Assembly: GCA_009103225.1 (NCBI GenBank)
Contig: RHPI01003728.1
Coordinates: forward strand, 102,758 to 166,757
DNA from: Chlorokybus atmophyticus
Taxonomy: Eukaryota > Streptophyta > Chlorokybophyceae > Chlorokybales > Chlorokybaceae
Reading direction: 5' to 3'
DNA length: 64,000 nt
Position 1 is the stretch's first letter; each line of letters opens with the position of its first letter. The position numbers were made by a program, and so were the translations under genes. Positions 36,554-48,685 of this stretch are shown here, piece by piece. The notes under the pieces are model-generated. The model made no database searches. It was not told the DNA's origin and saw only the letters and a list, made by a program, of their open reading frames with translations.

Positions 36554-36892
36554 ATGAGTTTGCGTGACGAGAAGGAGAAGAGCCAAGCTAACACTTGGTG
36601 GGAGGATGTGGTGGACGGCATTTTCAGCAAAGGTTGCAATCGGCCGACGCTGTTCGCGCTGAATTGCACTCTTCTACTGCTGTTTGTGGCCGTCTCTGCT
36701 CTTGCATTTGTTACGCAAAACCTATACGGCTACGGCTTTGCTGCGCTGCACGCGGGCGTGCTGTTGATTCTGGCGGTGATTGTGTTATTTTTGGTCAACT
36801 GGTACGTTGACGCAGCGGGGATACTGGTCGATAGCAACAACAATAAGCCTGTAGAGTTGCAAGAGACTTCAACTAAGGCCAAGGCTTCGTGA
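36554..36892 (+). CDS. PKR1: PKR1-like V-ATPase assembly factor, two-span ER membrane protein
   Basis: Yeast Pkr1 is a small ER protein that helps assemble the V0 sector of the vacuolar ATPase. This single-exon frame gives 112 residues from MSLRDEKEKSQ, with the family-like WWEDVVDGIFSKGCN segment followed by two transmembrane helices (LFALNCTLLLLFVAVSALAF and LHAGVLLILAVIVLFLVNWY) and a short polar tail. The frame remains open upstream to 36416 through the last COX23 exon, but this ATG is the one that fits the family. Its TGA overlaps the ATG of the next gene (TGATG at 36890-36894). Confidence 0.75.
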   Translation: MSLRDEKEKSQANTWWEDVVDGIFSKGCNRPTLFALNCTLLLLFVAVSALAFVTQNLYGYGFAALHAGVLLILAVIVLFLVNWYVDAAGILVDSNNNKPVELQETSTKAKAS

Positions 36893-38461
36893 TGGTGCTG
36901 CGGCGGTTTCTGCGAGCGGTTGGGCAGGCGCGACTGTTGCAGAGGTATCACGCAAATCTCTCATTTCCAGCTGTCGTGGAAGCTGCTGCGCACTTGCATA
37001 AGGCCGTCAACAAGAGTCCAGCGCAGACACGCATTGCCGTGGCTATCTCGGGTGGTGTCGATTCGTCAGTTGCGGCTCTACTTTTCAAGCAACAGGTGAT
37101 GGAAGCTACATTATATCAATCAGCATGCTGTTTGTTCGCGGATCACCCCAACACTTTGTGGGTGTTCGGGTTCTCTTGCTTGCTGTGAGGCTGAATCAAG
37201 GGGTCGACTGCAGGGTTACAATGTGTTTGGTGTGCACATGCGCAACTGGGATGAGAGCGAGGAGCGCGGGAGTGCCTGCCTGGGGGAGAAGGAGTATGCG
37301 GACGCGCAGCGCGTGTGCGAGCAGCTGCAGATGCCGCTGCACCACGTCTCCTTTGTGCGACAGTATTGGCATCACGTGTTTGAGGACTTTTTGAATGGCC
37401 ACGCACGTGGGGTCACACCCAACCCGGACCTTGCGTGCAACCGCCACATCAAGTTTGATGCATTGCTACAGCATGCTCTGACTCTCGGGGCAGATGCTTT
37501 GGCTACCGGCCACTACGCGCGGTTGCGAATGAACAACAGCAACAACACCGTCTCGCTCATACCTGCCTTGGACGCCTCCAAAGACCAGACATATTTCTTA
37601 GCAACAGTGCGACAATCAGCGCTACAGAAGGCTGCCTTTCCTCTTGGAGGTTTGCATAAGGCAGAAGTGAGGGCTATTGCCAAGGCGGCCGGGCTGCCAA
37701 CAGCAGAGAAGCGCAGCAGCGTCGGCATCTGCTTTATCGGCAAGCGCGACTTTGCCGATTTCATTGGTGACTATGTTGACATGAAACCTGGCCGCTTTGT
37801 GTCTGTTAGCGGGCAAGACCTCGGCGCCCACAAAGGCCTGGCCGCTTACACTTGTGGACAGCGAGCTCGTATTGGTGGCGCACCACATGCATGGTATGGG
37901 CATGTTGTTTTGTAGTTCGCATATGTGCCTAACGCATATTACCTGCAAATATGGCTTGCATGAGGACCATTATTGATGATGCTGTAACTCAGGTATGTCG
38001 CTGGAAAGGACCCTGCTATCAATGTAGTGTATCTGGCGCCTGGAGGAGAAGACGCGGCACTGTACAGCACGGCTGCAGTTACCGAGGAGTTCACTTGGAT
38101 GGCTGGCCATCCGCCTGCAACCCTGCCAGTACAGCCCGGGTGGGCATACAAGTGCAAAGTTCGCTACTCGGAGAACTTTGTCAACTGCTCAATAGTGCGC
38201 CTTGGGGCAAGCCCAGATAGCACCTTATGTGATGGCGTATTGGCTTCAAGCACATTCTCCGGGTATAATGCGCGCACGGTGATTGACTTCGCTGGCTCAT
38301 TAGGTGTACTGTTTGAAAGACCGGTTAGAGGTGTCACGCCAGGACAAGCCTTGGTTTTGTATGCCAGTGATGGTGCTTGCCTTGGCTCAGCACCGATTCG
38401 CTACCAATGCAGGACTCTGCATGAGCAGAACGGCACCTTGGTCATGGCTAGCGCAGTTTAG
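36892..38461 (+). CDS. TRMU: tRNA 2-thiouridylase, MnmA/TRMU (MTU1) type
   Basis: The enzyme thiolates U34 of Lys, Glu and Gln tRNAs; eukaryotic copies act in mitochondria or plastids. Three exons (36892-37095, 37214-37893, 37993-38461) join in phase to 450 residues. The P-loop SGGVDSSVAAL, the first catalytic cysteine in TPNPDLACNRHIKF, DALATGHYARL, the SKDQTYFLATV block and the second catalytic cysteine in SSVGICFIGKRDFADF are all present. The Arg-rich start MVLRRFLRAVGQARLLQR is a good organelle presequence. There is no other methionine codon between the PKR1 stop and the P-loop in this frame, so translation must begin at 36892 unless unseen upstream exons are spliced in. Confidence 0.94.
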
Positions 38462-39149
38462 GGATAGTTGTAGTCAGTTCTAGGCGTCTCTCTCTTGAGT
38501 TGTTTGGCTACTGGTTGATTAAATTAGTTTCAGATTGCTTTCAGCTTTCATCGCTCCGTGTGAGTCATACAGCAAGGATTCTCAGCACAACCCGCTGCAC
38601 TGAAGGTGCAGCGGGTTGTGTTGCTTCTAACTGACAGAGACATGACATTTCACTTAGGTTTGAGGACGATACTCATCAGCTGGCTCTGCTGTAATGATGT
38701 TCACGCTGTGCACATGGCATGTGGGCATGATACAGCCACACCTGCTAGAAAAGCCTAGGCGCTTAATGGACCATCCAGCCATGTTGTCTGATTTGCTTTC
38801 AAAGGGTGTGTAGGAAAATAGTGTTGTGCACTTCAGTAGCAGCCTCCTGCACTGCAAGCGCGCACACATATTCAACTGCCTATCACTAAGCAACCCACCT
38901 ATTAAACTGTCACCACTGCTATACAGCTACTGTACAAGTAATATACAACTTTATGCCTGCAGCCAGTATGAGATGACAAAACTGGAACAAAAAGAGCACC
39001 CCTGCGCGCCATGAGCCGTTGGCAACCACAGTTGCTTACCCACGCATACGCGACCTCACTTCTGGCTCTGCACACAAAAGCACAATGTTGTCAGCTCATA
39101 TTCCCACATCTGATGAGTTGTATCTCATCAAACACACACCAACGACGCA
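38462..39149. other. Convergent intergenic region with a perfect hairpin
   Basis: This lies between the TRMU and CTF8 3' ends. No gene is seen; it contains the 15-bp hairpin at 38586-38620. Confidence 0.5.
38586..38620. repeat. Perfect inverted repeat, 15-bp stem and 5-base loop
   Basis: CACAACCCGCTGCAC (38586-38600) is exactly complementary to 38606-38620 around TGAAG, about 125 bases past the TRMU stop; it could mark or shape the transcript 3' end. Confidence 0.85.
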
Positions 39150-39835
39150 TCACTTATTATCCTCACTTGCGATAATGGCCCGCGGCCGCGTCTTGAACAG
39201 ATACTTTCTCCTCACTACACCGACGATGTCGTATTCCACGCCGGCGGTACTGTCGTCGCTGTCGGCTTTATCATCCTTAACAATAATTGGGGTCCTCCGC
39301 TTTCGCAGCACTGCGAACGGCTTCTTCAGCGCCACCTCCTTGCCCTCTAGCTCGTGGTACCCGATGGTCAATGTGATCGTGTTCTGCAGAGAGACATGTA
39401 CAGTAAATATACTGCCGTATATACTTCCCTCCATGGCTTGGTGCGGTGAATGGTTCATGGAGTCATAGGGATTGTGACTTATCAGTCACAAGCAATGGCG
39501 ACATTGTGACCAGCTGTGGTGGTGATCAGAAGACTGTACATGCAGCAAACAAGCTGCTTTCCATGTCACTTTGCATGCGAACTTGACACACACGGAAACC
39601 AAACCCCACACGAATCAAGCACGCATGCAGCAGACTCATCGAAATGACAGTGTAGTACGCATGACTTTCTGGTTCTCGCGGTCTGTCTCACCTGCTGGGG
39701 GTGGTTGAGCCGCATGCGCCCTATCTCCAGTCCCTGCAGCGTCGCCGCCGCCTTGATATCCAGCTCCCCCTGCAGTTCCACCAGCGCCCACTCCTCCACC
39801 TCACCCTCACCCGCCCCCCTCACCCTCACCAACAT
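39150..39835 (-). CDS. CTF8: CTF8, subunit of the alternative RFC clamp loader
   Basis: Ctf8 works with Ctf18 and Dcc1 to load PCNA and support sister-chromatid cohesion in the nucleus. Two exons (39835-39692 and 39383-39150) join in phase to 125 residues. The family core is clear: EEWALVELQGELDI, LEIGRMRL, then across the intron NTITLTIGYHELEGKEVALK and KPFAVLRKR. A charged loop (KDDKADSDD) precedes a basic C-terminal segment, ending in TAA at 39150-39152. Length agrees with the small size of the family. It is divergent from PP5. Confidence 0.9.
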
Positions 39836-40283
39836 CGCCGCCACCGCCACACAACAGCGTTGGGCCAACACAAATGCAGGCCAGCATTCTCCCGCGTAAA
39901 ATTCATGCGTAATGATATCCACGCCGCTACTCGATATGCAAGTCCTTGCCACCACGAAGGGAAGCATCGACGGTCAGGATGAGCTTCTGCATCAAGTACA
40001 TCGGCATAGGCACTGATATCACGTTTGCGGCTCAAGCGTGCCATGCAGCCTCGCAGCTAACCGTCAAAGCAGCGGCGGCGGCAGCGGCGGCGGCGTTGTT
40101 GGCGACGTCAGTGTTGATGCTGTAGGTGCGTAGTACGGGTCTACGAGCGCTAGCTGCAACACGCTTTGCGAGCGCGTCAGAGACGCTTAGTGTTGGGAGG
40201 GAGGGCAGGAGAGTAGACACGAGGTTTAGCTGCTGGTGAACTTCTTGTTGTCGTCATCCTTCTGCTGCTCCACCGCCGACGCC
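39836..40283. promoter_or_regulatory. Divergent promoter region between CTF8 and PP5
   Basis: It is 448 bases long with no supported gene. It contains an interrupted GGC/GCG repeat at 40071-40095. Promoter role is inferred from the facing start codons. Confidence 0.45.
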
Positions 40284-43200
40284 ATGGCGCTGGCGGAGTC
40301 GCCTGCGGGGTCGGAGGATAAGCTGCAGGCAGCTGAGGAGAAGAAGAAGCAGGCCAACCAGTACTTCCAAAGTAGGAGGGTTGCTCAAGTTGCACTGCTT
40401 ACATGTCATTGTGGTCAGTTGCATGCATCCACATATATTGGCAATCATGTAGCAAGTAATGAACAATTGCAAACGCGCCTGCTACCGTAAAGCGCTGCCT
40501 CACATTTGGCGCATGCAACAGGATTGATGTCATTCATGTTGTTCCGTAATGCATACACAGCATGGTTGAAGTGAAACAAGGTTAAGGTGCTCACGGCTAC
40601 AACACAGATTGTGATGTCAGACAACAACAAACCATAAACCAATAAGCAAAGTGAAGATTGTTGTGACGCAAGACACGGCCGCATGTTAATGTTGTTGACA
40701 TATCTCGCGCGCAGATCCACTTTTTCAAGCTTTCACGCAGTATCGATGCACACTATACTGGCAGGAAGTGAAGAATATTCTCTGTGCAATCCCCTTCATT
40801 GACAATATTGGTGTTTGCGGCGATGCTTGTTGTGGTCTAAGCGAAAATAACGACGCGTGTGTCCTTGTTGCATGTCAGTCACACATCACTGTCTTCCAGG
40901 ACAAGCACTCAGCATAATTTTCTACGACTTGTCAGTTACTGATTTGCGCGAGTGTACGTGTTTCCTGTGCGATAGCAGTCCACTAATATAATGCCATAGC
41001 CGCATCAGTTTGGTATATAATCAGGTACAATGTCCAGGTCTTGTTATGCAGAGAATCCGTTTGTCAACACCGCTTGTTGACACGCTTGCTGCTTTGACAA
41101 AGTGTATGGGTTGCAACAATGCACTTGTTGCGCATGCAGTTACTGCCATGCTTGTCATCTTGCACGCGCATCCTTACCACTGGGCTTCATTTGTTTACGC
41201 AGGGACTCAATACACGCTAGCTGTGGACTTGTACACTCAAGCCATTGAGCTGTGCGGCACGAATGCGGTGTACTATGCCAACCGCGGCCTCGCACACACG
41301 CGGATGGAGAACTATGGGCAGGCCATTCTGGATGGAGATAAGGCGATCCAAATAGATCCCAACTACGTGAAGGTAAGAAGCCTATTATTGTGTTGATTGT
41401 GTGACACTACAGTACTGTGATATGCTGCTCGCTTGTGTATGCGTAACCGTGACATGTGTGAGTTTCACGCAGGGTTATTACCGACGAGGCGCTGCGTACT
41501 TGGCGCTAGGGAAGTACAAAGATGGGTTGAAGGATTTCCGCAAGGTGCGCCAATTTTGTTGGTTGCTTGATAACACACTTAACTGATATTGCTCCCATGC
41601 ATGTATGCATGTCTTAACACGACTGTTGCTTGTCCATTCCTTTCAAGAAGAGCATAAACAATTGTACATACTGAAGTACTGGTTGCTACCTTCATCGCTG
41701 TGCAGGTTGTGACATTGGCACCTCGTGATCCCGAAGCGCGAAGGAAGTTGCAGCAATGCGAGAAAGCCGTACAGCAGCTGCGGTTTGAGGAGGCCATCTC
41801 ATCAGATGCGGGCCCAGTTACACCCGTGTCTGACACCATTGACTTAACGACAATGGGTAAGCTTGGATGATGCGCACTCAGCTGGTTGATTCAAGAACAA
41901 CTTATGTGGCACAGGCTGTGGTGCTCTGCTGTTGTGTGAAGAGATAACCACCTTGCGCTGTGCGATGGTGTTATGTTATGTTAGATGGCTCATCATGTTG
42001 TTCTGTGTGTGACTGCGCAGATGTTGATGACAGCTATAAGGGGGCGAGGATAGATGGGGATCAGATTACGCTAGAGTTTGTTCAACAAATGCTCGCAGAT
42101 TTCAAGGAACAAAAACCACTGCACAAACGGTGGGCCATGGAGGTTTTTCTAGCCACTGTAAAGCTCATTACCTGTTGGTGGCAACAGTCATACAACTGAT
42201 AAATAAGTAACCCTGTCGACTTATGCTGTGACAGGTACGCGTTCCAGATCTTGTTGAGAGTCAAGTCAATACTACAAAGTTTACCCCCTCTTGTGGACAT
42301 CGACGTGCCGGAGGGCTCTCACTTCACCGTCTGCGGGGACGTGCATGGTCAATTCTATGACTTGTGCAACATATTCGAGCTCAACGGCCTCCCGTCAGAA
42401 GAGAACCCGTACCTATTCAATGGAGACTTTGTCGATCGAGGCTCGTGGTCGGCAGAGGTCATACTCACCCTCTTTGCGTTCAAGTGGCTGTACCCCACGG
42501 GGATGCATCTCACGCGCGGCAACCACGAGAGCCGCAACATGAATAAGGTTGGTACATCATTATTGAGATGGCTACTTGCAGTATCAGGCATCCACACATG
42601 TATATGTAACGATGTACATGTGCATCTGAAAGCAGAGTCTCGCATTCAGGAAGTGTAGTATCGAATGCAATCTCCAGCAACTGTGACACAGTGTGTATGG
42701 AAATTGATGAGTTCATGATGATTGACATTTGTATATCATCAAGGTGTATGGTTTTGACGGCGAGATCAAGCACAAGTATTCCGACCTGATGGTGAACCTT
42801 TTCGCCGAGGTCTTCCGCACGCTCCCTCTCGGTTTCGTCCTCAACACCCGCGTGCTCGTCGTCCACGGCGGCCTCTTCAGCAAGGACGGCGTGAAGCTGG
42901 ACGACCTCCGCGCCATCGACCGGTTTCAGGAACCGCCCGATGAGGGACTCATGTGCGAGCTGCTGTGGAGCGACCCGCAGACGGCGCCCGGAAGGAGCCC
43001 GAGCAAACGAGGTGTTGGGATCGCGTTTGGACCGGACGTGACGAAGAGGTTTTTGGAGGAAAATGGACTCGAACTAATTGTGCGATCGCATGAGGTACGT
43101 TGTTTGTACGTGTCTTGCTCTCTGTTCATGTGCATCCATGTTGTCAAAGCATGGTTCATGTTGTCATTGGTACAGCGTTAGGGACAGATAGTAACAGTGG

Positions 43201-43496
43201 TTTGGGATTGATTTGTAACTGGTTGGTCAGTATGTACTCAACTTGGGTTTGCTGAGTTGCGTGTTGTGTTGTTCTGTATGCAGGTCAAGCATGGAGGTTA
43301 TGAGGTTGAGCACGACGGCAAGTTGATCACTATCTTCTCCGCGCCCAACTACTGCGATCAGATGGGCAACATGGGCGCGTTCATCCGGTTCCAATCGGAC
43401 ATGGTCCCGCACTTCACCCAATTCGCCGCGGTCCCGCACCCCACCATGAAACCCATGGCGTACGCCAGCAACTTCATGTCCTTGCTGGGCGGCTGA
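40284..43496 (+). CDS. PP5: Serine/threonine protein phosphatase 5 with TPR domain
   Basis: PP5 is an Hsp90-associated PPP phosphatase of cytosol and nucleus. Eight exons (40284-40371, 41203-41372, 41473-41544, 41706-41856, 42021-42129, 42235-42547, 42744-43094, 43284-43496) join in phase to 488 residues, close to the usual 490-500. The N-terminal TPR array is seen in [43 protein letters not shown] and [20 protein letters not shown]. The catalytic domain has [49 protein letters not shown] and [11 protein letters not shown], carrying the metal ligands and catalytic His. Intron 1 is unusually long (831 bases). Confidence 0.96.
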
Positions 43497-44135
43497 TACA
43501 CACGTGTTGCGTAGTGTGTAGTGTAGTCCGAGAAACTCTGTTAGCTTGACTTGTCTTAGTCTTCAGAAGTTGTCGTCAGTTCTGCCATGCGCAGCTCCCC
43601 TCCTGTAGATAGTGTGGAGAAATTTGTATTGTGTGTGCCATTCTTATTTTCATCGTCTTGCCTGTAGCAGCCTGTGCAAGCATAGCTGAAGTCCCGTTGC
43701 TTGCTGCTTGCGCTTGATGAAACACGTGGGTTTAGTAAAGGGTATCACAATCCAAGGTCACATTGCTGTGCATTCCTGCTATGCCTGGATGATAATGAGG
43801 AGGGCCTGGATGGTGGGCTGTCGTCTGCATTTGCAACATTGAAGTTGCGATTGTGTTTCTGCGGATGATGGCTACATCGTGCGGCATGCGCAGTGGCGTT
43901 CACTGTATACTACCATAATGGCATCTTCAACTGCCTTTGACATCTTGCTCACTCGTGCGCCCATACACAGGTGCAGGTGCACAGCCTCCCACATGCCGAC
44001 ATGCACCAGTGCAAGTCGCGTACAACCTTCCACCGCATGCATGCGCGCGCGCACTTGCAGTTGTATCAATGCCTACTGCACCAGACCTAGACAGGCACAC
44101 ACATACAGGCATCCCTCTCTCCCACTCTCTCCCTC
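43497..44135. other. Convergent intergenic region
   Basis: This lies between the PP5 and RSPH10B 3' ends; both untranslated regions should be here. Nothing else is supported. Confidence 0.5.
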
Positions 44136-47100
44136 TCACTTCTTCCCCCCTCCTTTCCCTCCCTTCTTGATCGGTTCCACCTCCGCCACCGGCACGGGTT
44201 CAGGCTCTGGTTCGGGCGTCGGGGGAGGCGGAGGCAGCAGCAGCCGCTCGACGACGTGCTCGAGGGCCTGCTCTGGCGTGGCGATCGGTGCCGCTGAGAC
44301 GGATATCGACAAGGGGATGGCGGTGTCTTTGTCGGAGGGGGGGTTAGGGACGTCGATGGAAGGGGAGGACGGAACGGGCACCTGTAACAGTGGTTGATGT
44401 TGGGGTAAGACACAGGCATGGAGGTCTATGGTGTTGCCAACATGTCATACACGCACAAGCGCGCGCGTGTGCGAACGCACGCGCGGATGGATGCACACAC
44501 ATGTGTGCATTCATTCATGCACGCATACCCACACGCACGTACGCGCGTACACACTGATACAGCCTTGCCATACCTGCATCTGCGGTGCGCACATCACGAG
44601 CACTTGCGTCATCTCGTCGTAAGTGAGGTCGTACACGGGTCCCTCCACGCGGGGTGTCATTGGCGCAGCAGCCGCAGGAGCAGCCATCTTCATCTCACTC
44701 ACACTCTCACCAGCATTGCCAACAACAACACCACTGTCCGGCACTTGTTGTTGTCTCCCGGCTGGCCCGGGCGTGGCAGGTGGGGAGACCGCTGATCCTC
44801 CCGCTGCATTAGTCACGCCGCTGGCACCGCTCTCACCCTCTTCGTCCTCGTTCCAACAGACTTTTGATAGAGCGCGCGTAACCATCGCTTCAGTCAGGCC
44901 AGTATCCCTGAACAGCCTCCTCTCCTGCATAAGAGGGGTGTTTGATCTGGCTTCTAAACGCACACGCACAAGCAAGCGTACACACGCTCGCGCACACGCG
45001 CACATGCGCGCGATCACACACAGTTCTGTCTGTCTTTCAACCTGGAGAGCTTCTATCAGGGCTGAGTGGGTGATTGCGCCCTCGACCACTTTCACGCCCT
45101 TTTCGGCGAGGTCTCTATGCAACTGCATGAACCACTCTTGCAGCCTCGCTTGGCTCACCTGCGTACAGGAGTGCATGTTACACACGACACACACAACTGA
45201 AAACATTACACTTGAATGCAAAGTCAATACCTGCAGAACAGACTGCATTGCCGGGGTGTCATACCGCTTCATGCTGGCGCTCATGAAACTCTGCGCGCTC
45301 TTGCCCGTCCTCGGTATAACATAATGCACGAGCAGCGTAGACACCTGACACACAACCCACTCTTCACCCACAACATGTAACACAACACCAACATGACTCT
45401 CACTCCCCTCACCTTTGAAGCCAGTGAACCAGCATCAGTGTTGTGTCTGATGTTTGCCACGCGCACGAGCGTCTCGACGAAGTCGCGGTACAGCAGTTTG
45501 GTGTCGGGGTCGTGGCAGGAAGACGAAGAGGAGGGGAAGCGAAGACCGAGGGCGGACTTGGCGCAGGCGTTGAGCTTGGCGAGGGACAGCTGCCTTGTCA
45601 TCAACTGGGAGAAGAGTGGGTATCAGAAATGACTGGTGCTGTGCCGTGTGTGTGTGTGCCCACAAACACGAATATTCTCACACACAAGCGAACGCACATG
45701 TATGCATGCGTGCGTGCATGTGTGTGCCTCGATATATGCGTGTGTATACACATCCTCGCACGCGCACGCGCGCATGCACACGCATACACCCACTGCATAT
45801 CTCACCTTGCAGTCTTGAGCCAGGCGCCAGAGTTGCCTCAGAGTGACTTGACTTGAAGTGGAAGGAGAAGATGACGCAGCGCTATACTGTTTGTACACAG
45901 CCTTGAGTTCACTATTCGACCGCAGGACCGCTTTATCCACGGCGCGGACATCCGCCACGGCGGGCGCGATATCCTCAATGTGAAGCACAACTCCACCCGC
46001 AGGAGGCTGAGACAAGTCCACATCAGTCTCACACACGCATCCAACCCAACGTGATTATACCAAACCCACCTGTGCCATGTTCCCAACCGGCCTATCCTTC
46101 TCAAACCTCCCCTCATACACCGTCCCGTCCTCTCCAATAGCTCTCCCCTCCCCCTCTTTCATGTTGTCGCGCCACTCCCCCTCGTACTCCCCGCCCGACG
46201 CGTACCAGACGCGGCCGCGGCCCTCGCGACGGCCGTCGCGGAAGTCACCCGTATATGTGCTCACGCTCGCCTCGCCATCCGTGCCAAACCACACGTGCTC
46301 GCCCCTGCATTGGTGTGTGGGTGTGGGTGTGAGTGTGGGTGTGCGCGGATGTGCACGTGCATGTTCGGCAAGCACGTGTTTGCGCGTGTGTACATTGGTG
46401 CATTGGCATGTGTGCAAATGTGAGCGTGTATTGCTGCGTGTGTGTGCGTGTGCGTGTGCGTTGAAGTGTGCGCGCGCCCACGCAGCTGCACACTTGTACA
46501 TGTACCGTGCGCATGTGCATGTGCATATGCATGTGTGCAACGCTTCTATGACAATATGTGTCACGTACTTGCCGTTGGGGAGGCCGTCCGCCCATTCCCC
46601 GGCATACTGCTCAATGACCGGTCCACTCGACTGCTTGATAGCACTCTTCCCACTGCAACCCACAACACAACACCGCATCAGACACGTATATCCCGCCGCG
46701 CACACACAACAACACTCGTGACACACAGTCCTTCACACTGACCTCAACAGCAGTGGTGTGGGGTCGCGCAGGTCCCCACCAACAGTCCAAAGCATAGTTC
46801 CGACACCACACTTGCGGTCCTCAAACCACTCACCCTCATAACGATTCCCAGAAGCATACTACAAACACACACGCAATCGTTGGTCTTACACCAACTCGAA
46901 CCAAGATGTGCATGTATGCACATGTTGAAGCTGTGCATACACATATTCATGCATATGTGCATGCATACGTTGAAAATGTGCACACGTGTTGAAAACGCGC
47001 ATGCGCATACTTAACTTAACATCCACATGCAGAAGATGTGCATGTTGTTCCACACTTCAACTCGCAAGAGATGTCCAACACATGCACATCTTCTCCAAGT

Positions 47101-48685
47101 TGTTGTGCAAAAGAAGACGTGCAAAACAACATCCTCTCCCTCACCTGCATGATCCCATGTCCGTGGCGTCGATCACACTCCCACCCCCCCTTGTAATAAG
47201 AGCTCCCCTCCGCATCGTATGTAATGGTCCCCTGCCCATGCCTTAACCCGTCGCACCAGTCGCCCTCGTAGCGGAGGGGGGAGGAGGAGAAGGAGAGGAC
47301 GCCGTGACCGTGACGCTTGCCCTTGCGGACCTGGCAGAGAGTGTATGTGGGTGGGTGTGCGTGGGTGCGTGGGCGTGTGCGTGTGCGTGCGTGGGTGCAC
47401 GCGTGCGCGTGTTTGTGCACGCGCGCGTGTGCCTGTGTGTGCGTGTGTGCACGTGTGTGCGCGTATGGGCGTATGTGTGCGCTTGCGAATGCACACAGAT
47501 ACGTCCTACTGTGTGATGACACGCATTTGTACACGCGCAAGATGTGCCTGTGCGCGTTCGTGCTCGCAACGATGCCTTCCAAGCATAAACTACATCGAAC
47601 CCCCCCTCACTTGTCCCACGTATGTCGCCCCCTGGTACGTTATCCTCCCCTCGCTCCCCGTCATCTCATTGCTGTCAAGTTTCCCAGAGTACGTGGCGAT
47701 GTTGTCGGGGAACGTGTACTCTCCCTTCTCATCCCCCAGAGTGTGCATGCGGCCGGCGACCCAACGACCAGAATAGCGCGCACCGCTCACAAACTCCGCC
47801 TCACCCTCGCCATCTAGTGTGGAGTTGGTTCAATGAGTGAGAACTTGATGTTGCTGTGCGATGCTTGACAGGTTGGTATGTTGATATAAACAACCACTGT
47901 TTGCTTGTAAAGCACGTGACTGTATGACTATACAGCTGTATGTCATTCAGAGACTAGCCCAGAGACTGAGTGAACAAGTCAGTGAGTGAGTGAGTTATCG
48001 AGTATTCGAGTGAGCGAGTGAATTGCTGTGAGTTTACCTGGCAGGTTGATGCGTGGGTCATTGTGTCCTGCGTATCGCGTGACGAGAATGGAGAAGATGG
48101 CGGGGTCATATGTGACAGTGTCGGCGTAGCGAGCCTGTGGCCGGGGGTCAGGGAGGAGGGGGGGGAGGGGGCACAGTTGCTCAGGTTAGAGTCTTATTAG
48201 TCGATGACAAGCTGTCTTCTTGTGCACATGTGTATATTTGAGAGCGTCTGCGTGCGTGCGTGCGTGCGTGTGTGCGTGCGCGCGTCTGTGGGTGTGAGTG
48301 GGTGTGAGCGACGAGCAGATGACACATCTGTATTTGCCACTACTGCTTGCTCTACGGCTGCCTGCTGGTGTAGAATAATCTGCATAACGCAAGGCCTGAC
48401 TGCGTGACACACCTGGTTGTGCTCCTTGCTGTGATTTAATGGTGAATAAAGTCAACTATCCCAGCGGCATGTCTTGCCATGACTTACACCTTGAGTCAGT
48501 GAGTGAGACAGATAGACACGAATGACCATGGACGCCCTGCACACCTTCTGCTTGGGGGCAGTGGCACCGTCCTCCTCCGCCCCCGCGGCGCCCTCATCCT
48601 TCGACTCCGCCACCTCATCTCCATCTGATTCAATTGGCATTCCATCCTGCCTGGCGCCCCCCGCATCGCCCACCTCCGCGCCCAT
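44136..48685 (-). CDS. RSPH10B: Radial spoke head protein 10 homolog B (MORN-repeat axonemal protein)
   Basis: A radial spoke component of the flagellar axoneme. About a dozen exons run from the ATG at 48685 to TGA at 44136-44138. Those traced in phase include 48685-48545, 48379-48344, 48134-48038, 47813-47611 and 47330-47146. The middle is a series of MORN repeats of the form YxGxWxxGxxxGxG: YSGRWVAGRMHTLGDEKGEY, YEGDWCDGLRHGQGTITY, YYKGGWECDRRHGHG, YEGEWFEDRKCGVGTM, YAGEWADGLPNGK, YTGDFRDGRREGRGRVWY and YEGEWRDNMKEGEGRAI. After the MORN array come the helical C-terminal segments typical of RSPH10B (TLRQLWRLAQDCK, SLAKLNACAKSALGL), then a Pro/Glu-rich tail with LLLPPPPPTPEPEPEP and a basic end (KKGGKGGGKK). 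Several introns consist largely of GT/GC alternating repeats. The exact exon count needs transcripts. Confidence 0.85.
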
